A stretch of 64,000 nucleotides of DNA from Nocardioides nematodiphilus (GTDB lineage Bacteria > Actinomycetota > Actinomycetes > Propionibacteriales > Nocardioidaceae). Positions 36,166 through 44,134 of the stretch are shown here, piece after piece. The stretch covers positions 314,106 through 378,105 of the forward strand of contig NZ_JAIWOY010000004.1 of the NCBI RefSeq assembly GCF_020216525.1, in the 5' to 3' direction. A program made the translations under genes and the position numbers. How positions within the stretch are numbered: the stretch's first letter is position 1; the number at the start of each line of letters is the position of its first letter. The notes under the pieces were generated by a model. That model was not told the DNA's origin, made no database searches, and saw only the letters and a list, made by a program, of their open reading frames with translations.

Positions 36166-37635
36166 TCAGCCGATGTGACGCTCGGCGGTCGTGCCGGCGA
36201 CGGTGATGGTGACGGTGCCGTGGGTGCCGGTGGGGACGCAGAAGTCGCCGGTCCCCCGGCCCTTCGGCCCCACCGTCACCGGCTTGCCGGTGGTCTCGCC
36301 GTTGCCGTGGTCGGAGCGGATCGCCAGTTGCGGGTGGAGGGTGCGGCCCGGCGTGAAGCCGGTGAGCGCGTACGCCCACTTCTGGTAGTCGCCCGCCGTC
36401 CCGCTGCACGCGGCGTCGGAGCGGGCGAGCGTGCCGATCGCCGGCTTCGGCTTGGGCTTCGACGGTGCCGACGGGACAGCGGCCGAGGGCGTGGGGGTCG
36501 GCGTGGAGGTGCGCGACGGCGTGGGGCTGCCCGCCGCCGTCGGCGTGGGTGACGCCGAGGCCGCCCGCGGGTCGGCATCGCCGTCTCCGCGGGTGAGGCC
36601 GTAGGCCGCGCCGCCGAGGATCAGCACGAGCGCCACCGCGGCCACGACCCACCAGGGCCAGCGCCCCGCCGGCTCACGAGATGTCGGCAGGCGCCTCTTG
36701 GGAGGTGCAGGCGGCGCCGCGGCGACGGACGGGAGCGCGGGCGCGACCGCCGGCGCAGGAGACGCAAGCGCCTCCGGCTCACTCGGCGTCGGCACATTCG
36801 GCCCGAGGGCTTCGGCTTCAGCCCCCAGGGCCTCCGCCGAGCGGAACAGCGTCGGCTCGGCTCGTACGGTCTCCCCGGCCACGACCGGGGCGACGGGCAG
36901 CGTCACCGACGGCGCGGCGGTCAGGCTGACGCCGCGAGTGGCCACCCGGTCGACGGCTGCGCGAAGCTCGCCCATGCTGGCGAAGCGATCCTCAGGATCT
37001 GGGGAGAGCAGCCGCAGGAGCAGGCCGTTGATCGCCCGGTCCTCCGCCGAGGTGGCCGGGAGTTGGGGTACGGGCTCGGCCGCGGCCGGAGCCGAGCCGG
37101 TGAGGCAGGTCCACAGCAACACACCGACGGCGTGCTGGTCGGAGCGGTCGTCGTCGCGCCCCGGCACCGCGCTGCTGAAGTCGCTGAGGTGCGGGGAAGG
37201 GCCGGCGGCGTCGGTGCGCAGCAGGATGGTCTCGGGGGCCAGGCCCGCGTGCACGACGCCGGTGGCGTGGACGTCGGCGAGCGCCGCCGAGATCTGCGAG
37301 GTCACAGCGAGCGCGTCCGTACGCGGCATCGGCCCGTGGGTCCTGAGCCGGGTCGCGAGATCACCGTCCGGGAAGTGCTCGGTCGTGCGGTAGGCGGTGT
37401 CGTCGATGGTGCCGTGATCGAGGACCGTCACCACGTGGCGCGAACGGATCCCGGCGCGGAGCGCCGATTCGCGGCCGAACGCCTCGCGGCGGTCGTGTCC
37501 CGCCACGGTGAGCGCCACGGAGCGGCGCAGCATCGTGTCCGTCGCCTCGTAGACGACACCCCCGCCGTCCTCGCCGATCAGTCGGCTGATCTGGTAGCGC
37601 CCGTAGCGCTCCCCCACCTCCGGCAGGCCGCTCAT
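36166..37635 (-). CDS. Membrane-bound Ser/Thr pseudokinase
   Basis: 489 residues. The kinase-like domain (about 10-260) has a degenerate glycine loop GEDGGGVVYEA. The ATP-anchoring Lys of VALK is Thr43 (VALTV). HRDLKPxN is HAGLAPET (about 129-136), so the catalytic Asp and the Asn are absent, while DFG is DFS (152-154). It should therefore lack kinase activity. A Pro/Ala/Glu linker, one membrane helix (about 325-347, PWWVVAAVALVLILGG), a Thr/Pro/Ser-rich stalk (TPTPTPSAAVPS) and a C-terminal beta-rich extracellular domain with two Cys follow. Probably a scaffold or sensor. The 37642 secreted gene lies 6 bp upstream. Confidence 0.88.
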   Translation of the reverse strand: MSGLPEVGERYGRYQISRLIGEDGGGVVYEATDTMLRRSVALTVAGHDRREAFGRESALRAGIRSRHVVTVLDHGTIDDTAYRTTEHFPDGDLATRLRTHGPMPRTDALAVTSQISAALADVHATGVVHAGLAPETILLRTDAAGPSPHLSDFSSAVPGRDDDRSDQHAVGVLLWTCLTGSAPAAAEPVPQLPATSAEDRAINGLLLRLLSPDPEDRFASMGELRAAVDRVATRGVSLTAAPSVTLPVAPVVAGETVRAEPTLFRSAEALGAEAEALGPNVPTPSEPEALASPAPAVAPALPSVAAAPPAPPKRRLPTSREPAGRWPWWVVAAVALVLILGGAAYGLTRGDGDADPRAASASPTPTAAGSPTPSRTSTPTPTPSAAVPSAPSKPKPKPAIGTLARSDAACSGTAGDYQKWAYALTGFTPGRTLHPQLAIRSDHGNGETTGKPVTVGPKGRGTGDFCVPTGTHGTVTITVAGTTAERHIG

Positions 37636-37641
37636 CGCGCG

Positions 37642-38745
37642 CTACCCACTGCAGATGACCGCCGTGCACCCGCTCGGCGGCGGCGTCGGCCCCGAGGAAC
37701 CGGAGGAGCCCGAGGACCCCGTCGAGCCCGAGGAGCCGGAGGACGGCGGGCTGACCGGGTGATGGACGGGTGCGGGCTTCGGCTTCGGGCGCGGCTTGGG
37801 CCGGACCTTGATCGTGCGGCTGCCGGAGGCTCCCGACACCCAGCGCTGGCCGGGCTGCACGATCGCCGACCAGACCACCTTCCCCGGGTGCTTGAACGAC
37901 GCCCGCGTCGAGAATCGGCCCGCGCCGCTGGTCCGGACCACGCGCATCAGGTGCCGCTTGTGGTGCGCCACGGTGTAGATCCCGACCGGGATGCCGGCCG
38001 CCGCGGGCGACAGCGAGCCACGCAGCGTCACCCGCTTCCCGACCCGGACCTTGTGCCGCGAGGAGATCTGGAGCCGGGTGGCGACGGTGGCGGTCTCGAA
38101 GTCGTAGACCCGGGCGCCCCGCGAGGTGCCCACCACGAGGTCGTCCAGCTCGAAGTCGTGGTTCGAGACGTCGCAGCCGAAGACGAAGCCGGCCAGGCCG
38201 GGCCCCGTAGCGGGGAAGCGCGCCGCGATCGTGCTGAGCGCGGCCGATCCCTGCATCGAGGCCACGCCGTGGGCGTACCGGATCCAGTTCAGGCTCTGGT
38301 CGAGGCCCCTCACCGTCGTCCAGCCGTATCCGGCGTTGCCGGTCGCGAGCGCGCCCACCATCGTCGCGCCGCCCGTCGTCGGGTACTGCACGACCGGCAG
38401 CCCCATGCCGTGGTTGCCGGAGGTCATCACGCTGAGCCCGGTCAGGCCCGAGATGGGGGTCGACACCACGACGCCGTAACCGTGCATCGCATCCGCGGGT
38501 GGCACCAGATGCGCCACCTTGCCGCTGTGCCCGGGGAGCGAGCTGGCCTGGTAGGTCAGCTTGGCGTTCGCGGCGGCGAGCGGTCCGTCGAGCGCGCACG
38601 AGAGCTTCACGAAGCGCGGACTGGCACCGACGAGCGCGTGCCCGGAGACGACCGTGACGGTCTGCGTCGCCGCCGAGACGGGCGCCGGCGCGGCGACGGC
38701 CAGTGCGATCGCGAGACCCGACATCCCTAGCGACAACCTACGCAT
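37642..38745 (-). CDS. Secreted protein of unknown function with S/G-rich tail
   Basis: 367 residues. Signal peptide about 1-26 (MRRLSLGMSGLAIALAVA, cleavage near PVSAA). A domain of about 180 residues follows with no family I recognise (VSGHALVGASPRFVKLSCA, GLPVVQYPTTGGATMVGA). An Ig-like/SbsA-type beta domain comes next (about 220-315, RHKVRVGKRVTLRGSLSP), then a Lys/Pro ladder (KPRPKPKPAP) and a Gly/Ser tail ending in two Cys. GGGAG before ATG 38745 supports the start. It precedes the pseudokinase in the same unit (6-bp gap), so the two may work together at the cell surface. Confidence 0.75.
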   Translation of the reverse strand: MRRLSLGMSGLAIALAVAAPAPVSAATQTVTVVSGHALVGASPRFVKLSCALDGPLAAANAKLTYQASSLPGHSGKVAHLVPPADAMHGYGVVVSTPISGLTGLSVMTSGNHGMGLPVVQYPTTGGATMVGALATGNAGYGWTTVRGLDQSLNWIRYAHGVASMQGSAALSTIAARFPATGPGLAGFVFGCDVSNHDFELDDLVVGTSRGARVYDFETATVATRLQISSRHKVRVGKRVTLRGSLSPAAAGIPVGIYTVAHHKRHLMRVVRTSGAGRFSTRASFKHPGKVVWSAIVQPGQRWVSGASGSRTIKVRPKPRPKPKPAPVHHPVSPPSSGSSGSTGSSGSSGSSGPTPPPSGCTAVICSG

Positions 38746-38843
38746 GACACTCCCTGACGGTCGGGGCTCCATCGGCCTCAGCGAGGGTCATCGTGCCCAC
38801 CTGCGGCACAGTCCAAACGGGGTGACTTCCCGGGGAAATGCAC

Positions 38844-38873
38844 GAGAGCCGGATCCTTGCGGATCCGGCTCTC
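38844..38873 (-). terminator. Hairpin terminator of tRNA-Ala
   Basis: Perfect 13-bp arms GAGAGCCGGATCC / GGATCCGGCTCTC (38844-38856 and 38861-38873) with a 4-nt loop, 5 bp after the tRNA 3' end. Confidence 0.9.
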
Positions 38874-38878
38874 CTCGG

Positions 38879-38951
38879 TGGAGGTAAGGGGATTCGAACC
38901 CCTGGCCTTCTCATTGCGAACGAGACGCGCTACCAGCTGCGCCATACCCCC
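38879..38951 (-). tRNA. tRNA-Ala(CGC)
   Basis: 73-nt cloverleaf on the minus strand. The acceptor GGGGGTA pairs with TACCTCC, discriminator A; CCA is not encoded. The D arm is GCGCAGCTGGTAGCGC. The anticodon loop TTCGCAA gives anticodon CGC (codon GCG, Ala), and the T arm is AGGGG-TTCGAAT-CCCCT. Confidence 0.95.
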
Positions 38952-39006
38952 GCGAGTGCTCCGCAACATTAGCATCGGCCGCGGAACGAGGTGAAATCAG
39001 GGCCCC

Positions 39007-39792
39007 TCAGGAGCCGGTCGCGCGGCGCTTCTCGCTCTCGGCGGCCTTCGCCTCGCGCGCGGCCGCGTCGGCCTCGGCGACCAGGGCGCTGTCGATCTCG
39101 CTGCGGCCCGAGCTCCACACGCCGGTGGAGTCCAGGTCGATGGTGCGGACCGTACGACGGGCGGCCGGCGGCTTGGACACGTAGGTCGGGAGCGGCACGT
39201 TGACCGGGTCCCAGCTGCCCGCTATCTCGGCGGCGACGACGGGGACGCTCTGCGTGTCGTCGTCGAGGACGTCCCCGACGACGATCTCGGCGCTGGCGTC
39301 GAGCGGCTCGACGTCGTACTCGGTCTCGAGGACCGGCGCGGCGGCGTACGGGCGGACCGGGGTCATGCGGCGCACCGAGCGCTCGCGGCGGACCATCAGG
39401 CGGCAGGCGACCAGCCAGGCCACCAGCAGCGTGACGGGCGCAGCCTGGACGGCCCAGCCGACGTAGCCCAGACCCGCAGCGACGGCGACGCCCGCGTTGA
39501 GCAGGAGGATCGTGAGAAGTACGTTGCGACGGCGGCGGGCCGCGCTGCGCGACTTCTGCGCCGGGACGTCCGGGGCTCGCTCGGCTCGCTCCTGGCCCAC
39601 CCGGGCGGGCGTGCCGGGGACCAGGGTGGTCGTCCGGCTGGAGGCAGCCTCGCGGCGCGCCAGCACCCGCATCGTGTGGGAGAACGTCGCCACCGTGCGC
39701 GAGCGCAGACTCTCGTCATGATGCTCGAGCGCCTTGGGGACGAGGTAGACGGCCCACGCCACGGCGACGGCGACGAAGATCAGCGAGCTCAC
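39007..39792 (-). CDS. sepX: Divisome membrane protein SepX/GlpR
   Basis: 261 residues from GTG 39792. An N-terminal membrane helix (1-17, SSLIFVAVAVAWAVYLVPK) starts in the characteristic way with VPKALEHHDESLRSRTV. Two further helices lie at about 92-130 (NVLLTILLLNAGVAVAAG, APVTLLVAWLVA), and a long charged, partly disordered cytoplasmic tail follows. This fits the actinobacterial protein called SepX in Streptomyces and GlpR, the Glp receptor, in Corynebacterium, which works with FtsZ and the MoeA-like Glp in division. The glp/moeA gene is in the same run of genes at 41482. Confidence 0.88.
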   Translation of the reverse strand: MSSLIFVAVAVAWAVYLVPKALEHHDESLRSRTVATFSHTMRVLARREAASSRTTTLVPGTPARVGQERAERAPDVPAQKSRSAARRRRNVLLTILLLNAGVAVAAGLGYVGWAVQAAPVTLLVAWLVACRLMVRRERSVRRMTPVRPYAAAPVLETEYDVEPLDASAEIVVGDVLDDDTQSVPVVAAEIAGSWDPVNVPLPTYVSKPPAARRTVRTIDLDSTGVWSSGRSEIDSALVAEADAAAREAKAAESEKRRATGS

Positions 39793-39799
39793 GTAGTGA

Positions 39800-39805
39800 A
39801 GGTTA
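39800..39805 (-). promoter_or_regulatory. -10 box of sepX
   Basis: TAACCT on the minus strand, 7 nt before GTG 39792; predicted leaderless start. Confidence 0.5.
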
Positions 39806-39876
39806 GGAGCGCTAGCGCAGGGTGGGGCGCATGTCTACAGGTGTGTCGCAAAAGGACTTCTGTGACTTCTGGGATT

Positions 39877-40512
39877 TCATCGATCCTCACCCTCGAGTCG
39901 CGCGAGCAGTCCGCCGGGACACTCCTCCACCGTGATCGCATAGATGCGGTGGTCGCGCCAGGCGCCGTCGATGTGGAGGAAGCGCGGCGCGTAGCCGACC
40001 TCGCCGATGCCGAGCTTCTCCACGACCCGCAGCGAGTTGGAGTTCTCCGGGCGGATGCAGACCTCGATCCGGTGCAGCCCGGCGACGGTGAAGCAGTGGT
40101 CGATCACCAGCGCCACCGCGCGGGGCATCGCGCCGCGGCCTGCGAGGTCGTGTGCGATCCAGTAGCCGATCGACGCGAACTGCGCCGACCCCCGCACGAT
40201 GTTGTTGACCGTCACCTGCCCGGCGAAGCGGCCGTCGATCTCGATCGCGAACGGGTACGTCGTGCCGGCGCGCGCGGCCCGGTGCAGACGGCGCACGAGC
40301 GCGGGGAACGTGGTCGGGCGCAGGTCGCCCCCGGGCGGGACGGTCGCGTCCCACGGGTGCAGCCAGGCCGCCGAGCGCTGCCTGGCCTCGTGCCACGCGG
40401 GCCCGTCGCGCCGCGAGAGCGCACGCACGACCAGGCGACCGCCGTCGGGGAGGGTCGCCTCCAGTCGCGCGGGCCACGCCGCCCGATCGGCGGGCGCCGC
40501 ACCCAGCCGCAT
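39877..40512 (-). CDS. GNAT-family N-acetyltransferase (RimJ-like)
   Basis: 211 residues. RimJ/RimL-type fold: PDGGRLVVRALSRRDGPAWHEARQRSAAWL at the N-terminus, then YPFAIEIDGRFAGQVTVNNI, IGYWIAHDLAGRGAMPRAVAL (acetyl-CoA loop near residue 125) and IRPENSNSLRVVEKLGI. It probably acetylates a protein N-terminus or small amine; substrate unknown. ATG 40512 overlaps the mog stop (TGATG), so it is coupled to mog-moaC-moeA. The same neighbourhood (rimJ by moeA and sepX) exists in mycobacteria. Confidence 0.92.
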   Translation of the reverse strand: MRLGAAPADRAAWPARLEATLPDGGRLVVRALSRRDGPAWHEARQRSAAWLHPWDATVPPGGDLRPTTFPALVRRLHRAARAGTTYPFAIEIDGRFAGQVTVNNIVRGSAQFASIGYWIAHDLAGRGAMPRAVALVIDHCFTVAGLHRIEVCIRPENSNSLRVVEKLGIGEVGYAPRFLHIDGAWRDHRIYAITVEECPGGLLARLEGEDR

Positions 40513-41000
40513 CAGTGGTCGCTCCCGACCGACTGCTCGACGGCGTGCTCGAGGACGGGCCGCAGCACCTCGATCGCGTCCTTCACCCCGCCACGCGAGC
40601 CGGGCAGGTTGATCACCAGGCACTCACCGGCCAGCCCCGCGAGGCCGCGCGAGAGCATCGCGGTCGGGACGCCCTTGGCCACGCCGGCGGCCCGGATCGC
40701 CTCGGCGATGCCCGGGATCTCGCGATCGAGCAGGGGGCGGGTGACCTCGGGGGTCAGGTCGGTCGGCGTGAGTCCCGTGCCGCCGGTGGTCAGGACCACC
40801 CGCGCCCCGGCCGCGATGTGCGCACCGATCGCGGCGCCCACGGGCTCCCCGTCCGGTACGACGACGGGATCACCCACGGCGAAGCCGAGCTCGTCGAGGA
40901 AGGCGGTGAGCAGCGGGCCGGTGGTGTCCTCGTAGACGCCGGCGGCCGCGCGGTTGGAGGCCACCACCACTGCGCCGAGCAGGCCCTCCTGCGCACTCAC
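40512..41000 (-). CDS. mog: Molybdenum cofactor adenylyltransferase (MogA/MoaB)
   Basis: 162 residues, MPT-binding domain. Adenylates molybdopterin before metal insertion. GAVVVASNRAAAGVYEDTTG at the N-terminus, TTGGTGLTPTDLTPE near residue 70 and LAGLAGECLVINLPGS near 125. Overlaps moaC by ATGA upstream and the acetyltransferase by TGATG downstream. Only late moco steps (moaC, mog, moeA) are found here; moaA, moaD and moaE must be elsewhere. Confidence 0.93.
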   Translation of the reverse strand: MSAQEGLLGAVVVASNRAAAGVYEDTTGPLLTAFLDELGFAVGDPVVVPDGEPVGAAIGAHIAAGARVVLTTGGTGLTPTDLTPEVTRPLLDREIPGIAEAIRAAGVAKGVPTAMLSRGLAGLAGECLVINLPGSRGGVKDAIEVLRPVLEHAVEQSVGSDH

Positions 41001-41482
41001 CTACGCCACTCCCCCGACTTGCCGCCGCTCTTGGTCTCGACCCGCACGTCGGTGATGGTGGCGGCCTTGTCGACGGCCTTGACCATGTCGATCACGGTGA
41101 GAGCGGCGACCGTGACGGCGGTGAGCGCCTCCATCTCGACGCCGGTGCGGTCGGTGGTCTTCACGGTCGCGTGGATCTCGACGGCGTCGTCGGCGACCGC
41201 GAGCTCGACCTTCACACCGGAGATGGCCAGCGGGTGGCACAGCGGGATGAGGTCGGGGGTCTTCTTGGCGCCCATGATCCCGGCGATCCGGGCGACGGCG
41301 AGCGCATCACCCTTGGGCACGCCCTCGCCGCGCAGCAGCCCGATCACCTCGGGCGAGACCAGCACCCGGCCCGACGCGGTCGCGACGCGGGCGGAGACGG
41401 CCTTCTCCGAGACGTCGACCATCCGGGCGGCGCCGGTCTCGTCGACGTGCGTCAGCCGCGGCGCTCGCTCCTCGGGGGCCAT
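40997..41482 (-). CDS. moaC: Cyclic pyranopterin monophosphate synthase
   Basis: 161 residues. Second enzyme of molybdenum cofactor synthesis, acting on the MoaA product to give cPMP. RLTHVDETGAARMVDVSEK at the N-terminus, IPLCHPLAISGV near residue 75 and EMEALTAVTVAALTVIDMVKA near 112, all MoaC signatures. Overlaps both neighbours (TGATG with moeA, ATGA with mog). Confidence 0.96.
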   Translation of the reverse strand: MAPEERAPRLTHVDETGAARMVDVSEKAVSARVATASGRVLVSPEVIGLLRGEGVPKGDALAVARIAGIMGAKKTPDLIPLCHPLAISGVKVELAVADDAVEIHATVKTTDRTGVEMEALTAVTVAALTVIDMVKAVDKAATITDVRVETKSGGKSGEWRR

Positions 41483-42714
41483 CAGAAGGACTCCTCGATC
41501 GAAAGGACCTCGACGGTGGCGCCGGGCTGCACCTCGGTGACGTCCTCGGGGACCACGAGCAGGCAGTTGGCGCCCGCCAGACCGCCGAGGATGTGCGAGG
41601 CGGCCCCGCCGAACGGCGTGACGACGCCGTCCGCGTAGCGCCCCCGCATGTACTGGCGCCGGCCGCCCGGCGAGCGCAGCGGCCCGCCGTCCTCGGTCCG
41701 GAGCCGGGCGCCGACCGTGGGCCGGGCCTCCGGCGTCAGGCCCATGAGGCGCCGCAGCGCGGGCAGCACGAACGCCTCGAAGGAGACGTACGAGGAGACC
41801 GGGTTGCCCGGCAGGCAGAAGATCGGCACCCGCTCGTCGCCGACCAGGCCGAAGCCCTGCGGCTTGCCCGGCTGCATCGCGACCGGCCCGAACCACACGC
41901 CCTCGGCCGAGAGCGCCTCCTTGACCACGTCGTAGTCGCCCTGGCTGACGCCGCCGGAGGTGATCACCAGGTCGGCACGGACGAGCTGGTCGTGCAGCGC
42001 GGTCGTGAAGCCGTGCGGGTCGTCGGGGACGATCCCGACCCGGAACGCGATCGCGCCGGCCGTACGGGCCGCGGCCGCGAGCAGGTAGGAGTTGCTGTCG
42101 TAGATCGAGTCGTGGCCCAGCGGCTGGCCGGGCTCGCGCAGCTCGGTGCCGGTGGAGATGACCACGACCCGGGGACGGGGGCGGGTCGACACCGCGGCAT
42201 GGCCGGTGGCGGCGAGCAGGCCGAGGTGGCGGGGGCTGAGCACGGTCCCCTCGGCGACGACCAGGTCGCCGTCGGCGACGTCCTCGCCCGTACGACGCAC
42301 GTACGCGCCCGCCGCGTGTGGCGCCTCGCTGATCCGCACCTGGCTGACGCCACGGTCGGTGGCCTCGTACGGGACGATCGTGTCGGCGCCCGCCGGGACC
42401 GGGGCGCCGGTCATGATCTTGACCGCTGTGCCGGGGGCGAGCGCGTGCACCCGCGCGGTGCCGGCGCCGATCTCGCCGACGACCGGCAGCACGACGGGCT
42501 CGGGGCCGCTCGCGCCGTCGACGTCGGCGAAGCGGACGGCGTAGCCGTCCATCGCGGAGTTGTCGAAGCCCGGCAGCGAGACCCGCGCGTGCACGTCGGC
42601 GGCGCAGGCCAGGCCGAGCGCGTCCATCAGCGGCTGCGGGAACGACGCCATCGGCTCGATGGCGTCCAGGATCCGCTGGCGATGCTCGTCCGGGCTGATA
42701 GGTGAGGCCGACAT
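41482..42714 (-). CDS. glp: MoeA / gephyrin-like molybdotransferase (Glp)
   Basis: 410 residues with the MoeA domain order: domain I/II LPGFDNSAMDGYAVR near residue 60, domain III MPT-binding TSGGVSQGDYD near 250 and PGNPVSSYVSFEAF near 300, and a C-terminal domain IV. MoeA inserts molybdate into adenylylated molybdopterin. The sepX-linked copy in actinobacteria is Glp, a gephyrin-like protein that binds FtsZ and the membrane receptor GlpR. Coupled to moaC and mog, so a moco role is equally supported; it may do both. Confidence 0.9.
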   Translation of the reverse strand: MSASPISPDEHRQRILDAIEPMASFPQPLMDALGLACAADVHARVSLPGFDNSAMDGYAVRFADVDGASGPEPVVLPVVGEIGAGTARVHALAPGTAVKIMTGAPVPAGADTIVPYEATDRGVSQVRISEAPHAAGAYVRRTGEDVADGDLVVAEGTVLSPRHLGLLAATGHAAVSTRPRPRVVVISTGTELREPGQPLGHDSIYDSNSYLLAAAARTAGAIAFRVGIVPDDPHGFTTALHDQLVRADLVITSGGVSQGDYDVVKEALSAEGVWFGPVAMQPGKPQGFGLVGDERVPIFCLPGNPVSSYVSFEAFVLPALRRLMGLTPEARPTVGARLRTEDGGPLRSPGGRRQYMRGRYADGVVTPFGGAASHILGGLAGANCLLVVPEDVTEVQPGATVEVLSIEESF

Positions 42715-42737
42715 GTGTCGACCTTATCGAGCGCCGG

Positions 42738-44111
42738 TCAGTCCAGGACGGTGCCGGGTGCGACCTGGTCAGTGCCGTCGGCGGCGAGCGTGACGTCACC
42801 GAGGACCTGGACGCCGGCGCCGAAGGTCCAGTCGCCCTGGACCCGCAGCGCGGTCGCCTTGGCCAGCGAGGGCACGCCGTCGGGGAAGTGCGCCTCGAAG
42901 TCCGCGACGAGCTTGTAGTGATCGCTGTCGAGGTCGATGAACGGCACCTCGTCGGCGACCTGGTCCAGCGTGTAGCCGTCGCGGATGTCGTAGACGTCCG
43001 AGCGCAGCACGAGCAGGTCGTTGGTGGTCTTGACCGGGATGAACCGGTCGCGCCCGACCTCGATCAGCTCTGCGCCCTCGAAGATCTCGATCGCCGAGCC
43101 CATCGCGGTCTCGACCTGGATCACCTTCGGGGTCGAGGGATCGCTCGGGTCGACCGTCTTCTCGTTGCGGATCATGGGCAGACCGAGGATGCCGTCGCGC
43201 TCGTCGAGCGCCGCCTTGAGGGCGCGCAGGTCGATCCAGAGGTTGTTGGTCGAGCAGTAGCGGTGACGCGTGAGGTCCTGCAGCGCCGCCTTGTCCTCGG
43301 GCAGGGTCTGCGCGGTCTCGCGCAGCACCAGCCGGCCGTCGGAGCGACGGCGGGCGAAGTGGCCGCCCTTGCGGTCCGACGGGGTGCGCCGTACAGCCTC
43401 GATCGCGAACGGCGCGCCCGAGGCGGCGAACCAGCCTGCGACGTGCGCGTCCGGGACGGCGCCGAGGTTGTCGGAGTTGGAGACGAAGACCCGCTCGTAC
43501 CCCTGCTCGAGCAGGGCGTCCAGCAGGCCGGTGCCCCGCAGCGCGGTGTAGATGTCGCCGTGGCCCGGCGGGCACCACTCCAACGTCGGGTCCTGCGGCC
43601 ACTCGACCGGGAGCAGGCCGTCGGCGAGCAGTCGCGGGACCATGTTCTGCCGGAACTCCAGCGGCAGCCCCTCGACCGGCAGGTCGGTGTAGCGCGCCAG
43701 AGCCTCGAGCGTGTCCGCGGAGGTACGGAAGGAGTTCATGAAGATCAGCGGCAGCCGGGTGCCGTGGGTCGCGCGCAGGTGCAGGATCTGGCGCGCGATG
43801 ACGTCGAGGAACGTGAGGTCGTCGCGGACGCCGAGCAGCGACTTCGCGTGGTCCATGCCCATCGAGGTGCCGAGGCCGCCGTTGAGCTTGATCACCGCGG
43901 TGCCCGAGATGGCAGTGGTCGCGGCCTCCTCGGGAACCTGTGCGTCGGCGAGGGCCGGGATCGTGACCGGCTCGATCGACTCCTCGGGGATCATGCCGGT
44001 GGCGCCGCGCTCGAGCTCGCCGTAGTAGTGCGCGAAGGTCCGGACCGCGACCTCGTCGACGTGCGCGGCACGCATCTTGTCGACCGCTGCGGCCAGCCCC
44101 TCGTTGTGCAT
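42738..44111 (-). CDS. UTP-glucose-1-phosphate uridylyltransferase, eukaryotic type (UDPGP family)
   Basis: 457 residues. Makes UDP-glucose. KLNGGLGTSMGMDHAKSLL near residue 73 is the nucleotide-binding loop of the eukaryotic-type UDPGP family, not the GAGLGTRFLP loop of bacterial GalU. EWCPPGHGDIYTAL near 180, VSNSDNLGA near 215 and the C-terminal left-handed beta-helix region support this. In mycobacteria this locus holds an ordinary galU. ATG 44111 is fixed by the divergent gene starting 23 bp away. The nucleotide-sugar dehydrogenase at 63937 could use its product. Confidence 0.92.
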   Translation of the reverse strand: MHNEGLAAAVDKMRAAHVDEVAVRTFAHYYGELERGATGMIPEESIEPVTIPALADAQVPEEAATTAISGTAVIKLNGGLGTSMGMDHAKSLLGVRDDLTFLDVIARQILHLRATHGTRLPLIFMNSFRTSADTLEALARYTDLPVEGLPLEFRQNMVPRLLADGLLPVEWPQDPTLEWCPPGHGDIYTALRGTGLLDALLEQGYERVFVSNSDNLGAVPDAHVAGWFAASGAPFAIEAVRRTPSDRKGGHFARRRSDGRLVLRETAQTLPEDKAALQDLTRHRYCSTNNLWIDLRALKAALDERDGILGLPMIRNEKTVDPSDPSTPKVIQVETAMGSAIEIFEGAELIEVGRDRFIPVKTTNDLLVLRSDVYDIRDGYTLDQVADEVPFIDLDSDHYKLVADFEAHFPDGVPSLAKATALRVQGDWTFGAGVQVLGDVTLAADGTDQVAPGTVLD

Positions 44112-44118
44112 AGGGCTG

Positions 44119-44128
44119 ATCGTAGGCT
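44119..44128. promoter_or_regulatory. Shared divergent leaderless promoter of UGPase and cyclo-ligase genes
   Basis: ATCGTAGGCT holds TACGAT on the minus strand (44119-44124, 7 nt before ATG 44111) and TAGGCT on the plus strand (44123-44128, 6 nt before GTG 44135). The boxes share the central TA, as at 31505-31514. Confidence 0.6.
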
Positions 44129-44134
44129 GGCCGT

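Noticed and set aside
38952..39006. tRNA-Ala as an integration site
   Set aside because: No repeat of the tRNA 3' end and no integrase were seen in the flanks.
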